Positions 1 to 6,522 of a stretch of DNA of 13,511 bases are shown here, one piece after another. Where the stretch lies: assembly GCA_028705785.1 (NCBI GenBank), contig JAQWCT010000043.1:1-13511 (forward strand). Direction: 5' to 3'. The notes beneath the pieces were generated by a model. That model saw nothing but the letters and a program-made list of their open reading frames with translations, had not been told where the DNA came from and searched no databases. Origin of the DNA: Sulfurospirillaceae bacterium. Its GTDB lineage: Bacteria; Campylobacterota; Campylobacteria; Campylobacterales; Sulfurospirillaceae. The translations under genes were made by a program, and so were the position numbers. Position 1 is the first letter of the stretch. Every line of letters begins with the position of its first letter.

Positions 1-595
1 ACTCATCTTTAGCAATATGCGCCAAATCAACGATGTATTCACCGCGATAAAACTCTGCGGGCCACTCTACATGTAAGCCTAAAATCTGCTCACGCCCTGC
101 TAAAAAAAGTGAAAGTCCTAAAAGATCAACTTGATTACCAGCATCATTGACATAATACTCACTGGTGATTTTATAGCCTAAATGTGTTCCAATTTTATAC
201 AGCGCATCGCCAATCACCGCACCTCTTGCATGTCCAATATGCAATGGTCCGGTGGGGTTTGCACTGACATATTCAAGCAAGATTGATTCACCTTGTTCAT
301 CTTTACCAAAATCATTTTCATGAGAAAGTGCCCATGATGCATATTTATCTAAAAAAGATTCGCTAAGTTTGAAATTGATATACCCTTTAATAGGTGTAAC
401 TTCATGAAAAATATCACTACATGTAAAGCGTGAACAAATCTCTTCAGCAATAGCGATAGGGGACTTTTTAAGCTCTTTGGCAAGAGAAAAAGCGATAGGA
501 GTTGCATAATGACCAAAAGAGAGATTGGCTGGTTTTTCTAAGACAAACTCTCTTTGCAAAACTTCAGTGATAGCATGGTTAACCGATTTTTTCAA
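1..595 (-). CDS. argS: Arginyl-tRNA synthetase, N-terminal part (3' end outside the window)
   Basis: ArgS charges tRNA-Arg with arginine in the cytoplasm, using ATP. About 198 N-terminal residues are present; the family is usually about 530-580 residues, so the rest lies beyond base 1. The translation reads (M)KKSVNHAITEVLQREF, then an ArgS N-terminal additional domain, then the class I signature PTGPLHIGHARGAV. The HIGH catalytic motif is at residues 119-122, and YVNDAGNQ follows as in other ArgS proteins. I chose the TTG at 593-595 because an AAGG Shine-Dalgarno (603-606) lies 7 nt upstream. An in-frame GTG directly before it (596-598) would have only 4 nt of spacing. The gene follows tatA with 9 nt between them, so it is probably co-transcribed with it. 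Identity is secure; the exact start is less so. Two TACATGTA palindromes lie inside. Confidence 0.95.
   Translation of the reverse strand, partial: MKKSVNHAITEVLQREFVLEKPANLSFGHYATPIAFSLAKELKKSPIAIAEEICSRFTCSDIFHEVTPIKGYINFKLSESFLDKYASWALSHENDFGKDEQGESILLEYVSANPTGPLHIGHARGAVIGDALYKIGTHLGYKITSEYYVNDAGNQVDLLGLSLFLAGREQILGLHVEWPAEFYRGEYIVDLAHIAKDE
68..75. repeat. TACATGTA palindrome (in argS)
   Basis: One of five copies. The minus-strand context is TTACATGTAG. It encodes Leu-His-Val (TTA CAT GTA) in argS. Confidence 0.6.
418..425. repeat. TACATGTA palindrome (second copy in argS)
   Basis: One of five copies. The minus-strand context is TTACATGTAG. Here the frame differs and it encodes Phe-Thr-Cys-Ser (TTT ACA TGT AGT), so the match is at DNA level and not a protein motif. 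Confidence 0.6.
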
Positions 596-604
596 CACAC
601 TACC

Positions 605-862
605 TTATACAGCTTTTTTTTCTTCAGTTGGAGGCGTTGAGGGAGTTGCAGAAGGAGTGACTACTGTCTCTGTCTTTGCTTCTACTTTATCAACACTTGC
701 AGCCGCTGCTGCTTCATTTTCTTTATCATCTTTGATAGCTTTTTTAAAGTCTTTAATCCCTTGACCAACACCTTTGGCAAGTTCTGGTATTTTTTTAGCA
801 CCAAAAAGTAAAACAACAACAGCCAAAATCACTAACCAGTGACCAATACTAAATGAACCCAT
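605..862 (-). CDS. tatA: Sec-independent (twin-arginine) translocase subunit TatA
   Basis: TatA oligomerises in the inner membrane to form the path by which folded proteins with twin-arginine signals cross. The 85-residue protein has the TatA/E plan. Residues 5-20 form one N-terminal membrane helix, followed by the conserved Phe20-Gly21 hinge. The amphipathic helix KKIPELAKGVGQGIKDFKKA comes next, and the tail is Ala-, Thr-, Pro- and Glu-rich and probably disordered. Its short length and the Phe-Gly hinge favour TatA over TatB. The ATG is preceded by AAGGAG (869-874) at normal spacing. It lies between gmk (75 nt upstream) and argS (9 nt downstream), with its own -10 box upstream. The TatC partner is not in the window. 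Confidence 0.95.
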   Translation of the reverse strand: MGSFSIGHWLVILAVVVLLFGAKKIPELAKGVGQGIKDFKKAIKDDKENEAAAAASVDKVEAKTETVVTPSATPSTPPTEEKKAV

Positions 863-904
863 TTTTATCTCCTTAATATTTGTATATAAAAATTTAGTGC
901 GCGC

Positions 905-910
905 ATTATA
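905..910 (-). promoter_or_regulatory. -10 box upstream of tatA
   Basis: A perfect TATAAT lies on the minus strand in the 75-nt gap between gmk and tatA, about 43 nt before the tatA ATG. The place where a -35 would sit is only T-rich (ATTTTT). That is common in Campylobacterota, where sigma-70 promoters keep the -10 but not a clear -35. It would let tatA-argS be transcribed separately from gmk. Confidence 0.6.
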
Positions 911-937
911 TCATCTTTTGCTAAACGAAAAATAAGT

Positions 938-1552
938 CTATTCTGTGCTTGCCCAAGTACTAATAAATTCCCCTGCATCGACTAATGCCATTTTTTTCTT
1001 TGACGCATAAGCGATTGAAATAAGATCATGAAGTGTCGTATTAAAATCGTCATTAATAAGAAGATAGTCATACTCTCTCATCCTAGTCATTTCTGAAACT
1101 GCATTATCAAGGCGTTTTTTGATAGACTCTTGCGTATCTGTTCCTCGGTTAATTAACCTCTGCTTAAGACTTTTTTGATCAGGCGTTGTGATAAAAACCG
1201 AAGTGATAAGATTGCCAAATTTTTCTTGTGCAATTTTATGACCTTGTACATCTATGTCAAAGATAACTAATTTACCTTCATGTAATTCTTTTAAAACAGG
1301 CTTTAAAGAAGTTCCATAATAATTATCATGAACTTTTGCCCACTCTAAAAAATAGCCTGCATTGATATCTTGCTCAAACTCTTCTTTTGAAACAAAGTGA
1401 TAGTTGATTCCATCTACTTCGCCCTCTCTTATTTCCCTTGTTGTTGTAGAAATCGAAAAATAAGAATTTTTCACTTCTTTAAAAACCTCTTTCATTAAAG
1501 AGCTTTTACCAGAACCACTCGGTCCAGATACGACTAAGATATTACCTTTCAC
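938..1552 (-). CDS. gmk: Guanylate kinase
   Basis: This enzyme phosphorylates GMP (and dGMP) to GDP using ATP, in cytoplasmic purine nucleotide synthesis. The product is 204 residues, normal for the family (E. coli about 207). The P-loop GPSGSGKS is at residues 10-17, and the GMP-binding segment STTTREIREGEVDGINYHF follows from residue 35. The LID and C-terminal parts (RLINRGTDTQESIKKRL) are also typical. The start is GTG at 1550-1552, which gives the expected MKGNILVVSGPSG. Only 2 nt separate it from the TAG of the upstream acidic-protein gene and no strong Shine-Dalgarno is seen, so translation is probably coupled to that gene. Confidence 0.97.
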   Translation of the reverse strand: MKGNILVVSGPSGSGKSSLMKEVFKEVKNSYFSISTTTREIREGEVDGINYHFVSKEEFEQDINAGYFLEWAKVHDNYYGTSLKPVLKELHEGKLVIFDIDVQGHKIAQEKFGNLITSVFITTPDQKSLKQRLINRGTDTQESIKKRLDNAVSEMTRMREYDYLLINDDFNTTLHDLISIAYASKKKMALVDAGEFISTWASTE

Positions 1553-1554
1553 GG

Positions 1555-2883
1555 CTAGTTTTTTTCATCAAAAGTGATAGAAATATTAATCTTCATCCCT
1601 TTAAGGGCTTCTCTTAAAATATCACTTTGTGCAAATCCAGAGATGCTTCTTGCGATGCTACTTTCGATCTCACCTCGCATAACTTCTATCTCATGAACAC
1701 TTTCTTCTGGTTTTTCTTCTTCTACTTCCTCTCCAAAAGCCTTTTTCAAAAGATTTTCATTTAAATCATCGAGTGATTCTACATCCAAAGAATCCATATC
1801 TGCAAGTTCTAAAGCGACAAAAGGTTGAACACTCGCTTCTTCTACTTCTTCTTCTATTTTCTCTTCTATTTCTTCTGCAAAATCATCAATCATTTCTTCT
1901 TGTGTTTCCAATAAAGGAAGTTCTTTTTCTATTGCTTGAGTAACTACTTCATCCTCATCTTCAACTGGCTCGTCAAAGCTTATTTCTTCTAATTCTAACG
2001 ACTCTTCTTCTGTATCCTCTTTTTCGTCGGTTTCTTCTACGGCTAAATCTTCATCAAAAGAAAGCTCTTCGTCTTCTTCATCTTCTTCCGCTAAAGTTTC
2101 ACCAAAAGAAAAAGAAAAATCTTCATCTTTTTCATCTTTGTCTTCATCTTCATTGTCATCAAGAAGCTGTTTTACTTCATTAATATCATCTCTATCCAAA
2201 ATAGAAGCAGAAATTTCTTCAAAACTCTCAGTAGTTTCTTTATTCTCTTCCACTTCTTCTTTAGCTTGAGTAATAAGCTCTTCTTCCTCCGCAAAATCGA
2301 AATCAGATAAATCATTATTCATATCCAAATTATCCAAATTATCTTCTTCCAAATCAAGCGTTAAAGGTAATTCATCATCATCATCTTCTTCTTTTTTATC
2401 TTCGTCATCCAAATCATTTTCTTTGTCTTCGAGAAGATCTAATCCATTTTCTTCATCAATACCAAAAGTATCAATCTCATCAATATCAAATGCTTGCATT
2501 TCTTTACTATCGCTATTTTCACTAGCAATAGGCTCTTCTTTTGGTTCTTCTGCTTTAAAACTATCAACCACATTTTTTACTTTTTCAAGGAGTGTTAAAA
2601 AATCTGTAGGTAAAAAAGGTTTTTCAAGGGAAACATTGACGAGTGCGGGCTTTTCACTACCTCTTTGACAAATATAAAGAAAATATTCACAATCTACTTG
2701 TTCACCAAGTGCTGTCAATTCTGCTTCGTCATAAAGCTCATTATCAACCATAATTACATCATAGCTTTTGAGTGGCACCAGACCATAATCATCAAATTCA
2801 TCCATTTCATAACCGACTTTATCGATACTGAGTTTGATCAATCTTGAAACCGCTGGATTGTTATTGAGTAGTAGCAGGCGCAT
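1555..2883 (-). CDS. Highly acidic protein with a degenerate receiver-like N-terminal domain
   Basis: The function is unknown. It occupies the position of the C. jejuni 'highly acidic protein' gene (Cj1178c, from memory) between fliR and gmk. Residues 1 to about 108 resemble a response-regulator receiver fold: hydrophobic MRLLLLNNNP, then YDVIMVDNEL with Asp47 in the phospho-acceptor position, then SLEKPFLP with the usual Lys-Pro-Phe (88-90). The Mg2+-binding acidic pair is replaced by Asn (N7-N9), so phosphorylation is doubtful. Residues of about 110-390 are roughly half Asp or Glu by eye, probably disordered, with runs such as EEDDDDE. From residue 402 a less acidic C-terminal domain follows (MRGEIESSIARSISGFAQ, then REALKGMKINISITF), which looks folded and may be the conserved part. 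The ATG has an AGGAG 6 nt upstream (2890-2894). No membrane segment or signal peptide is visible. Confidence 0.85.
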   Translation of the reverse strand: MRLLLLNNNPAVSRLIKLSIDKVGYEMDEFDDYGLVPLKSYDVIMVDNELYDEAELTALGEQVDCEYFLYICQRGSEKPALVNVSLEKPFLPTDFLTLLEKVKNVVDSFKAEEPKEEPIASENSDSKEMQAFDIDEIDTFGIDEENGLDLLEDKENDLDDEDKKEEDDDDELPLTLDLEEDNLDNLDMNNDLSDFDFAEEEELITQAKEEVEENKETTESFEEISASILDRDDINEVKQLLDDNEDEDKDEKDEDFSFSFGETLAEEDEEDEELSFDEDLAVEETDEKEDTEEESLELEEISFDEPVEDEDEVVTQAIEKELPLLETQEEMIDDFAEEIEEKIEEEVEEASVQPFVALELADMDSLDVESLDDLNENLLKKAFGEEVEEEKPEESVHEIEVMRGEIESSIARSISGFAQSDILREALKGMKINISITFDEKN

Positions 2884-2920
2884 AGGTCACTCCTGAATCA
2901 GAATTATTGTGGCTCATTGT

Positions 2921-2926
2921 AGTATA
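2921..2926 (-). promoter_or_regulatory. -10 box upstream of the acidic-protein gene
   Basis: TATACT on the minus strand (5 of 6 matches to TATAAT), preceded by a run of T, lies in the 72-nt gap between fliR and the acidic-protein gene. It is about 37 nt before the ATG. A TTCACA further upstream (2949-2954) is too distant (22 nt) to be a normal -35. No sigma-54 or FliA-type element was seen, despite the flagellar neighbour. Confidence 0.45.
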
Positions 2927-2955
2927 AAAAAAATTATGATTGCTTTAATGTGAAC

Positions 2956-3729
2956 TTAATGTACAAAAAGAAGTGTCATATGATTGATAGCTTCTAAAAA
3001 TTCCTTCTTAAAAATAAGCATCATGGAAGAGAGTATAGCCACTAAAACGATAAAAGAAACAACTATTTTAACGGGAAAACCAATTACCAGTAGGTTAAAC
3101 TGGGGCATTGTTTTCATGAGCATCCCAAAGACCAAATCAAGTAGCAAAGAAATAGCAACGATGGGGAAAGAGAGGACAAAGCCATAGGCAAACATATTGG
3201 TTATGGCTTTAGCAAGGTAAGAGAGAATATTGGTTTGTGGATAAAAACTTCCTAAAGGCATGACTTGTAGCGAATCAGAGATAAACAGAAGCATCTGATG
3301 ATGACCATTAAATGCCAAAACAACCATTAATCCAATCAAAGATAAAAATTGAGAAACCAAAGGAATAGAAGTACTTGTTTGAGGGTCTATAACACTTGCC
3401 ATCGTAAAACCCATCACATTCGAAATTTGCATACCTGCCATTTGAAGCACGGAGAGAACAATCGTCAAAAAGAGTCCTGCGACAAAGCCTATAAGTAATT
3501 CACCCGTAACCGCCAAAGAGAGACTTAATAAACTAGGTGTTACATGTAAAGGTGGAACTAACGGAAACAGAAAAATAACCATGAAGATAGTTAAGGCTGT
3601 TTTAATAGAAATGGGGATACTCATATGGGAGAAAAAGGGAAAGAACGCAAAAAGACCGCTTAACCTTGCAAATAAAAGCATAAAAAGAAAGACTTGATTT
3701 TCGCCAATAAGCCTGACAAGTGCTTCCAT
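2956..3729 (-). CDS. fliR: Flagellar export apparatus protein FliR
   Basis: FliR is an inner-membrane part of the flagellar type III export gate, together with FliP and FliQ. The 257-residue product is almost wholly hydrophobic, with several predicted membrane segments, matching the family's length and profile. Family-like segments include LFARLSGLFAFFPFF near the N-terminus, MQISNVMGFTMASVIDPQ in the middle, and MPQFNLLVIGFPVKI at residue 208 onward. The ATG directly follows the TAA of the ABC ATPase gene (TAAATG, no gap), so the two are surely co-transcribed and probably translationally coupled. Its place in a housekeeping operon, away from other flagellar genes, is shared with Campylobacter. 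One TACATGTA palindrome lies inside. Confidence 0.95.
   Translation of the reverse strand: MEALVRLIGENQVFLFMLLFARLSGLFAFFPFFSHMSIPISIKTALTIFMVIFLFPLVPPLHVTPSLLSLSLAVTGELLIGFVAGLFLTIVLSVLQMAGMQISNVMGFTMASVIDPQTSTSIPLVSQFLSLIGLMVVLAFNGHHQMLLFISDSLQVMPLGSFYPQTNILSYLAKAITNMFAYGFVLSFPIVAISLLLDLVFGMLMKTMPQFNLLVIGFPVKIVVSFIVLVAILSSMMLIFKKEFLEAINHMTLLFVH
3541..3548. repeat. TACATGTA palindrome (in fliR)
   Basis: One of five copies in the window. The context is TTACATGTAA, a full 10-bp palindrome. In fliR it encodes Leu-His-Val (TTA CAT GTA). Confidence 0.6.
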
Positions 3730-4374
3730 TTAGGATTCTTCTTTAAGTCCATCCACATGCAAATATCGCTTGTAGGTGCATTGTTTTGCTAGATTTTGAT
3801 TATGCGTCACCAAAAGGAGCGTGGCATTTTCTCGTTCAATGTATTCAAACAAGACATCCATTACCTCTTGCGCCGTTTTATCATCTAAATTCCCCGTAGG
3901 CTCATCCGCGAAAATTATTTTTGGTTTTTTGGCTAACACTCTTGCGATGGAAACTCTTTGTTGCTGCCCACCAGAGAGGTCACCCACTTTATAGTCCATA
4001 AAATCAGCAATTCCAAGCCTCTTTAAAAGCGTTTCATCAATTTCTTTGTCACTGATAAAAGAGGAAAGCTCAATATTTTCATTGGCATAGAAACCTTTAA
4101 AAAGATAGTGAGATTGAAAGATAATACCCACATCATAGCGTCTAAGTCTGAGTGTTTCATCATCACTTTGCTGATAGATATTGTTTCCAAATAAAGAAAC
4201 TTCTCCCGCATTTGGTTTTAAAAGGGTAGAGCAAATATGAAGAAGTGTTGATTTGCCACTACCACTTACGCCTAAAATCGCCATAGATTCTCTGCAAGAT
4301 AATGAAAAATTGACATTCTCAAAAAGCTTATAATCAAAAGAGTGGGAAATATTGTTTACATGTAGCAAAGACAT
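3730..4374 (-). CDS. ABC transporter ATP-binding protein, LolD/FtsE-like
   Basis: This is the ATPase subunit of an ABC transporter of the LolD/MacB/FtsE class, acting on the cytoplasmic face of the inner membrane. All motifs are intact over 214 residues: Walker A GVSGSGKST (35-43), Q-loop Gln87, signature LSGGQ (133-137), Walker B IIFADE (153-158) and H-loop His191. PTGNLD after Walker B is typical of the LolD/MacB branch. The ATG has AAAGGA (4380-4385) 5 nt upstream. A terminator separates it from tsf, and fliR follows without a gap. No permease (LolC/E, FtsX or MacB type) is adjacent, so the substrate cannot be read from context. Lipoprotein release (lolD) is the best guess, but a symbol is withheld because FtsE-like proteins share these motifs. 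A TACATGTA palindrome lies near its start. Confidence 0.9.
   Translation of the reverse strand: MSLLHVNNISHSFDYKLFENVNFSLSCRESMAILGVSGSGKSTLLHICSTLLKPNAGEVSLFGNNIYQQSDDETLRLRRYDVGIIFQSHYLFKGFYANENIELSSFISDKEIDETLLKRLGIADFMDYKVGDLSGGQQQRVSIARVLAKKPKIIFADEPTGNLDDKTAQEVMDVLFEYIERENATLLLVTHNQNLAKQCTYKRYLHVDGLKEES
4357..4364. repeat. TACATGTA palindrome (in the ABC ATPase gene)
   Basis: One of five copies. The plus-strand context is TTACATGTAG. It encodes Leu-His-Val (CTA CAT GTA) at residues 4-6 of the ABC ATPase. Confidence 0.6.
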
Positions 4375-4386
4375 CAGAGTCCTTTT

Positions 4387-4419
4387 AAAAAGAAGGGGAC
4401 AAAGAATACTCTTTGCCCC
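4387..4419 (-). terminator. Rho-independent terminator after tsf
   Basis: On the minus strand, GGGGCAAAG, a 6-nt loop AGTATT and CTTTGTCCCC form a 9-bp stem with one bulged base (arms within 4395-4419). TTCTTTTT follows. It starts about 20 nt after the tsf stop. It should end most rpsB-tsf transcripts, with any read-through entering the ABC ATPase gene. Confidence 0.8.
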
Positions 4420-4437
4420 ATGAAAAATTCAAATCGA

Positions 4438-5505
4438 TTATTTTAATTGTTCTGCAACTTCAGAAGCAAAGTCACAACCACGCTTCTCTAAGCCTTCACC
4501 TAACTCAAATCTTACATAATCTACTAACTCAATAGTACCACCAAGTTCTTTTGCTTTATCAGCAACAACTTGAGCGATAGTTTTCTTGTCGTCCATAACA
4601 TAGAATTGACTTAAAAGTGTATATTGTTGGTCAAGTTGTGTGTTATCAGCGATAAATCTTTCTAATTGACCAGGAATAATTTTATCCCAGATTTTTTCAG
4701 GTTTACCTTGTGCTCTTAACTCATCTTCCATCTCTTTTTGCGCTTGTGCCATAATCTCAGGTGTTAATTGCGCTTGGGAAACAAAAAGAGGCATTCGTTT
4801 AAGAGGTTTTTGAAGTCTTTTCAACTCTTCATTCTCTTTTTCAATATCTGCTTTAATACCGATAGTCTCTTTTTCAATAAACTCAGCGTCAAGCTGTGTA
4901 TAGCACAAGTAAACTGGTTTCATCGCAGCAGCATGCATACAAAGGTTTCTGATAAATTCAGCTGCAGCAATAGCCGTTTTTTCACTGTCACAACTTGCAG
5001 AAATGGCAACGCCTACACGACCATTTGAGTGACCATAACCATTGACAACACCATTTGTGCCAGCTTTAAGCGTAGCAAATCGTCTAACAACAAGGTTTTC
5101 ACCAATCATCGCAATTTTGCTTCCAAAGTACTCTTCAAAAGAAGTTCCATTGATAGTCGTGCTCATCAAACTTTCAACACTCTCAACGCCAGTGGCTTGA
5201 ATATGTGCTGTTGTATCTTGTGTTAAATTGATAAAGCCTTCATTTTTAGCAACAAAATCTGTTTCAGCATTGATTTCACTTACGGTTACAACTTTGCAAT
5301 TAGCATCAACACAAACACTTACTAAGCCTTCGCTTGCAAGTCTGTCTGCTTTTTTAGCAGCTTTGCCAAGTCCTTTTTCTCTGAGTAAATCAATAGCAGC
5401 ATTCAACTCACCATCAGTATCAACCAATGCTTTTTTGCAATCCATCATACCCGCACCTGTAGACTCTCTTAGCTCTTTAACGAGCGCAGCAGTAATCTCA
5501 GCCAT
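4438..5505 (-). CDS. tsf: Translation elongation factor Ts
   Basis: EF-Ts exchanges GDP for GTP on EF-Tu in the cytoplasm. The 355-residue product begins with the UBA-like N-terminal domain (MAEITAALVKELRESTGAGM, then MDCKKAL). Next comes the core with TDFVAKN at residues 82-88, the nucleotide-exchange motif that contacts EF-Tu. It is longer than the E. coli protein (283) but close to Campylobacter EF-Ts. Its ATG overlaps the rpsB stop by one base (TAATG), with the purine-rich GAGGAAGAG just upstream, so it is co-transcribed and coupled with rpsB. A hairpin terminator follows. Confidence 0.98.
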   Translation of the reverse strand: MAEITAALVKELRESTGAGMMDCKKALVDTDGELNAAIDLLREKGLGKAAKKADRLASEGLVSVCVDANCKVVTVSEINAETDFVAKNEGFINLTQDTTAHIQATGVESVESLMSTTINGTSFEEYFGSKIAMIGENLVVRRFATLKAGTNGVVNGYGHSNGRVGVAISASCDSEKTAIAAAEFIRNLCMHAAAMKPVYLCYTQLDAEFIEKETIGIKADIEKENEELKRLQKPLKRMPLFVSQAQLTPEIMAQAQKEMEDELRAQGKPEKIWDKIIPGQLERFIADNTQLDQQYTLLSQFYVMDDKKTIAQVVADKAKELGGTIELVDYVRFELGEGLEKRGCDFASEVAEQLK

Positions 5506-6296
5506 TATTTCTCTTCCTCTACTGCAAAGTCCTCTTCGCCTAGTGCTTCATCAATAATCTCTTTTTTCTCATCTTCGCTGACTTCAAAAGCTTCTGCTTC
5601 GATTGGAGCATCTTTTGAACGGATTTCATAACCCTCAGTCATCGCTTCACACATCTCTTTACAGAAAAGTTGAATTGAACGAATCGCATCATCATTTCCA
5701 GGGATTGGAAGGTCGACCATATCAGGATCACAGTTTGTATCAAGTGGAGCTACAACGGTAATGCCAAGTCTTCTTGCTTCTTGAACAGCAATTTTTTCTT
5801 TGACAGTATCGATGACAAAAATCATATCTGGGAGGTTTTTCATATTTCTAATTCCACCGAGATAATCAAGTAATTTAAGTTTTTTTCTACGAAGCATCAA
5901 TGCTTCTTTTTTTGTTAATAAATCAATTTGGCCATCTTCTTCCATTTTCTCGATGATGTCAAGTTTACGGATTGATTGTCTAATTGTTTGGTAGTTTGTG
6001 AGCATTCCACCCAACCATCTGTGATTAACATATGGCATACCACATTTGTCTGCATATTCTTTGATTGCATAACTTGCTTGTTTTTTTGTTCCCACAAAAA
6101 GCATTGTTTTGCCTTCAGCAGCAGCATCTTTAACAACATTGTAGGTATATCTAAAATAACGAAGTGTTTTTTGTAGATCGACGATATAGATGTTTTTTCT
6201 TTCACCAAAAATGAATTTCTTCATCTTCGGATTCCATCTTCTGGTTTGGTGTCCAAAGTGCACGCCGCACTCTAGTAAGTCTTTCATGGTTACCAT
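5505..6296 (-). CDS. rpsB: 30S ribosomal protein S2
   Basis: S2 is a late-assembling protein of the small ribosomal subunit. The product is 263 residues, starting MVTMKDLLECGVHFGHQTRRW and carrying the usual S2 blocks (KKFIFGERKNIYIVDLQKT, PYVNHRWLGGMLTN, VVAPLDTNCDP, IPGNDDAIRS). The C-terminal tail is acidic. I chose the ATG at 6294-6296 because AAAGGAG lies 5 nt upstream and the result matches Campylobacter S2. The reading frame stays open 13 codons further upstream (to 6335), but that would put the Shine-Dalgarno inside the gene. It is first in the rpsB-tsf operon, with a long structured leader and a TATAAT promoter. In E. coli, S2 represses its own operon through the leader; the same may hold here. 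Confidence 0.98.
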   Translation of the reverse strand: MVTMKDLLECGVHFGHQTRRWNPKMKKFIFGERKNIYIVDLQKTLRYFRYTYNVVKDAAAEGKTMLFVGTKKQASYAIKEYADKCGMPYVNHRWLGGMLTNYQTIRQSIRKLDIIEKMEEDGQIDLLTKKEALMLRRKKLKLLDYLGGIRNMKNLPDMIFVIDTVKEKIAVQEARRLGITVVAPLDTNCDPDMVDLPIPGNDDAIRSIQLFCKEMCEAMTEGYEIRSKDAPIEAEAFEVSEDEKKEIIDEALGEEDFAVEEEK

Positions 6297-6387
6297 GAAC
6301 TCTCCTTTTGTTTTGTTTTGGTTTAGCCTCCACACCCATCAACAGCGTAAACTGCAACCTTCAAGGATTGGTGTGTGTGAGATTTGG
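6297..6387 (-). promoter_or_regulatory. Structured 5' leader of rpsB-tsf, possible S2 autoregulatory site
   Basis: About 90 nt lie between the predicted transcription start and the rpsB ATG. On the minus strand CACACCAATC (6366-6375) pairs with GATGGGTGTG (6331-6340) as a 10-bp stem with one A-G mismatch. Inside the 25-nt loop a small GCAG/CTGT stem can form. An unstructured stretch of A and C (6307-6324 region) then leads to the Shine-Dalgarno. No T-run follows the stem, so it is not a terminator. Control of rpsB by S2 through the leader is known in E. coli; applying it here is inference. Confidence 0.4.
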
Positions 6388-6393
6388 ACGGTG

Positions 6394-6399
6394 ATTATA
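6394..6399 (-). promoter_or_regulatory. -10 box of the rpsB-tsf promoter
   Basis: A perfect TATAAT on the minus strand lies about 98 nt before the rpsB ATG. The sequence upstream is very A/T-rich (AATCTTTTTTTAAC) with no clear -35, as usual in this phylum. It fits a strong promoter for a ribosomal protein operon. Confidence 0.7.
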
Positions 6400-6484
6400 G
6401 TTAAAAAAAGATTAAAATTTGCTTTTTTTAAGCGAAATAATAGGTTAGATACCATAATTAATCTATTTTAAAACAAAAGAAACT

Positions 6485-6490
6485 TATAAT
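6485..6490 (+). promoter_or_regulatory. -10 box of the mlaA promoter
   Basis: A perfect TATAAT on the plus strand lies 32 nt before the mlaA GTG, with an A/T-rich upstream region and no clear -35. It is divergent from the rpsB promoter: the two -10 boxes are about 85 bp apart in the 226-bp region between rpsB and mlaA. Nothing else in that region was recognised beyond these promoters and the rpsB leader. Confidence 0.65.
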
Positions 6491-6522
6491 TGCGATAAAT
6501 TTCCAACATATAAGGTTACTTT

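Noticed and set aside
525..764. Plus-strand open frame of 79 codons opposite tatA/argS
   Set aside because: It is a low-complexity antisense shadow of the Ala/Thr/Glu-rich tatA tail, with no recognisable product.
1700..2570. TTC/ATC-rich stretch considered as a tandem repeat or CRISPR-like array
   Set aside because: It is the codon pattern of the Glu/Asp-rich region (GAA, GAT) of the acidic protein, without fixed repeat units.
2921..2954. TTCACA plus TATACT as a full sigma-70 promoter
   Set aside because: The spacer is 22 nt, too long; only the -10 box is kept.
6297..6335. Longer rpsB starting at 6335 (13 extra codons)
   Set aside because: The extra codons contain the Shine-Dalgarno for the ATG at 6296, and that start gives the Campylobacter-like length and N-terminus.
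6190..6471. Plus-strand open frame of 93 codons opposite rpsB and its leader
   Set aside because: It is antisense to a well-identified gene and promoter; no family resemblance and no Shine-Dalgarno I would trust.
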